A stretch of 64,000 nt of DNA from Alcanivorax sp. (lineage in GTDB: Bacteria; Pseudomonadota; Gammaproteobacteria; Pseudomonadales; Alcanivoracaceae). The translations under genes were made by a program, and so were the position numbers. How positions within the stretch are numbered: position 1 is the first letter of the stretch; each line of letters begins with the position of its first letter. The notes beneath the pieces are model-generated. The model made no database searches. It had not been told where the DNA came from and saw only the letters and a list, made by a program, of their open reading frames with translations. Where the stretch lies: the NCBI RefSeq assembly GCF_019431375.1, contig NZ_CP080267.1, positions 186,001 to 250,000 on the forward strand. The letters are read 5' to 3'. Of the stretch, positions 63,592 to 64,000 are shown in pieces.

Positions 63592-64000
63592 TCACTGCAT
63601 TTCAACCATGATCGTCAGCACCCCGCTGTGGACACCGGAGGCGGTGGCGGCGCTCATGTCGTTGGCGAGTACGTCCACGCTGACGGTGGCGTTGTTGCTG
63701 GCGCCACCGTTGCATTGTGGGTCGCCGCTGCGGCTGTTGCCCATGCCGGCCAGCGGGATGCCAGCGGTGGCGCTCTGGGGGCCGTTGCCGTCGTTCCAGC
63801 TCACCGAGTAGGGGACACTACTGCCAGCAGAAATCAGCTCAAAGGCGCCGCCGGTGCCGCTGCCGGTGAGGGTGACGGCGTACTGGCCACCGTTGGCCTG
63901 ATAGACGCACAGCGTGTCGGAGCGTGAGATGTTGTTGCTGCCATCAAAGGTGCCCAGGGCAATGTCATCAATCTGGGTTACCTGAATGGAGTTGGGAATG
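63592..64000 (-). CDS. Secreted pilin-like subunit (3' end only, 135 codons in window)
   Basis: The visible part ends MSAATASGVHSGVLTIMVEMQ-like, with a Gly/Ser/Ala/Asn-rich beta-sandwich composition and two Cys (in DTLCVYQ and GDPQCNGG) that could form a disulfide. VLTIMVEMQ is the kind of final donor-strand-accepting beta strand found in chaperone-usher and SCPU/DUF4402-type subunits. It is convergent with the usher gene. The 5' end, including any signal peptide, lies beyond the window. Likely a pilus subunit of the same system, on the opposite strand. Confidence 0.6.
   Translation of the reverse strand, partial: IPNSIQVTQIDDIALGTFDGSNNISRSDTLCVYQANGGQYAVTLTGSGTGGAFELISAGSSVPYSVSWNDGNGPQSATAGIPLAGMGNSRSGDPQCNGGASNNATVSVDVLANDMSAATASGVHSGVLTIMVEMQ

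Overview
The window looks like a chromosomal segment of a GC-rich, probably marine, gammaproteobacterium. Alcanivorax or a close relative is my best guess, inferred from protein style and gene order (tRNA-Asn / aspartate aminotransferase / uvrB, and cysZ / smc / zipA / ligA); no 16S or other decisive marker is present.

Layout. 1-5.2 kb: a tandem array of REP-like palindromes, a molybdopterin oxidoreductase, a Blc-type lipocalin and an SDR-like protein. 5.2-28.5 kb: a large plus-strand surface polysaccharide locus. It starts with the export and control genes wzi, wza, wzb and wzc. wecB and wecC (UDP-ManNAcA) follow, then an AT-rich block (about 12.9-19.1 kb: flippase, GNAT, deacetylase, Wzy-like polymerase, glycosyltransferase, hexapeptide acyltransferase), a two-domain oxidoreductase, a heparinase-like protein, a GT4-PglC fusion, a PglD-like acetyltransferase, a PglE-like aminotransferase and an O-antigen ligase/polymerase-like protein. 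29.2-38.6 kb: a PglF/WbpM-type dehydratase, an SLC13-like permease, an OafA-like acyltransferase, cysC, a beta-CASP RNase-like protein and galE. 38.7-44.3 kb: a second, minus-strand polysaccharide operon (GT4, WbaP-like initiating transferase, flippase, pyruvyl transferase, GT4). 44.4-59.5 kb: housekeeping genes (tRNA-Asn, aspartate aminotransferase, uvrB, cysZ, smc, zipA, ligA). 59.5-64 kb: a lysozyme-like lipoprotein and a CS1-type chaperone-usher pilus locus.

How it works together (inference). UDP-GlcNAc is the hub: WecB/WecC would make UDP-ManNAcA, while the PglF-, PglE- and PglD-like enzymes would make UDP-di-N-acetylbacillosamine. The PglC half of the fusion would load that sugar on undecaprenyl phosphate and its GT4 half would add the next one. 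Flippase, Wzy, Wzc/Wzb, Wza and Wzi would then move, polymerise, export and anchor the polymer. The minus-strand operon has its own initiating transferase and flippase, so a second, pyruvylated polymer is possible.

Most striking: smc and ligA, only a few kb apart, each carry an internal tandem duplication (1718 bp and 722 bp). Neither length is a multiple of three, so each gene is split into two overlapping reading frames. Because ligA is normally essential, this is either an assembly or population artefact or a very unusual genotype. Short palindromic (REP-like) repeats of two sequence families are scattered through nearly every intergenic gap.
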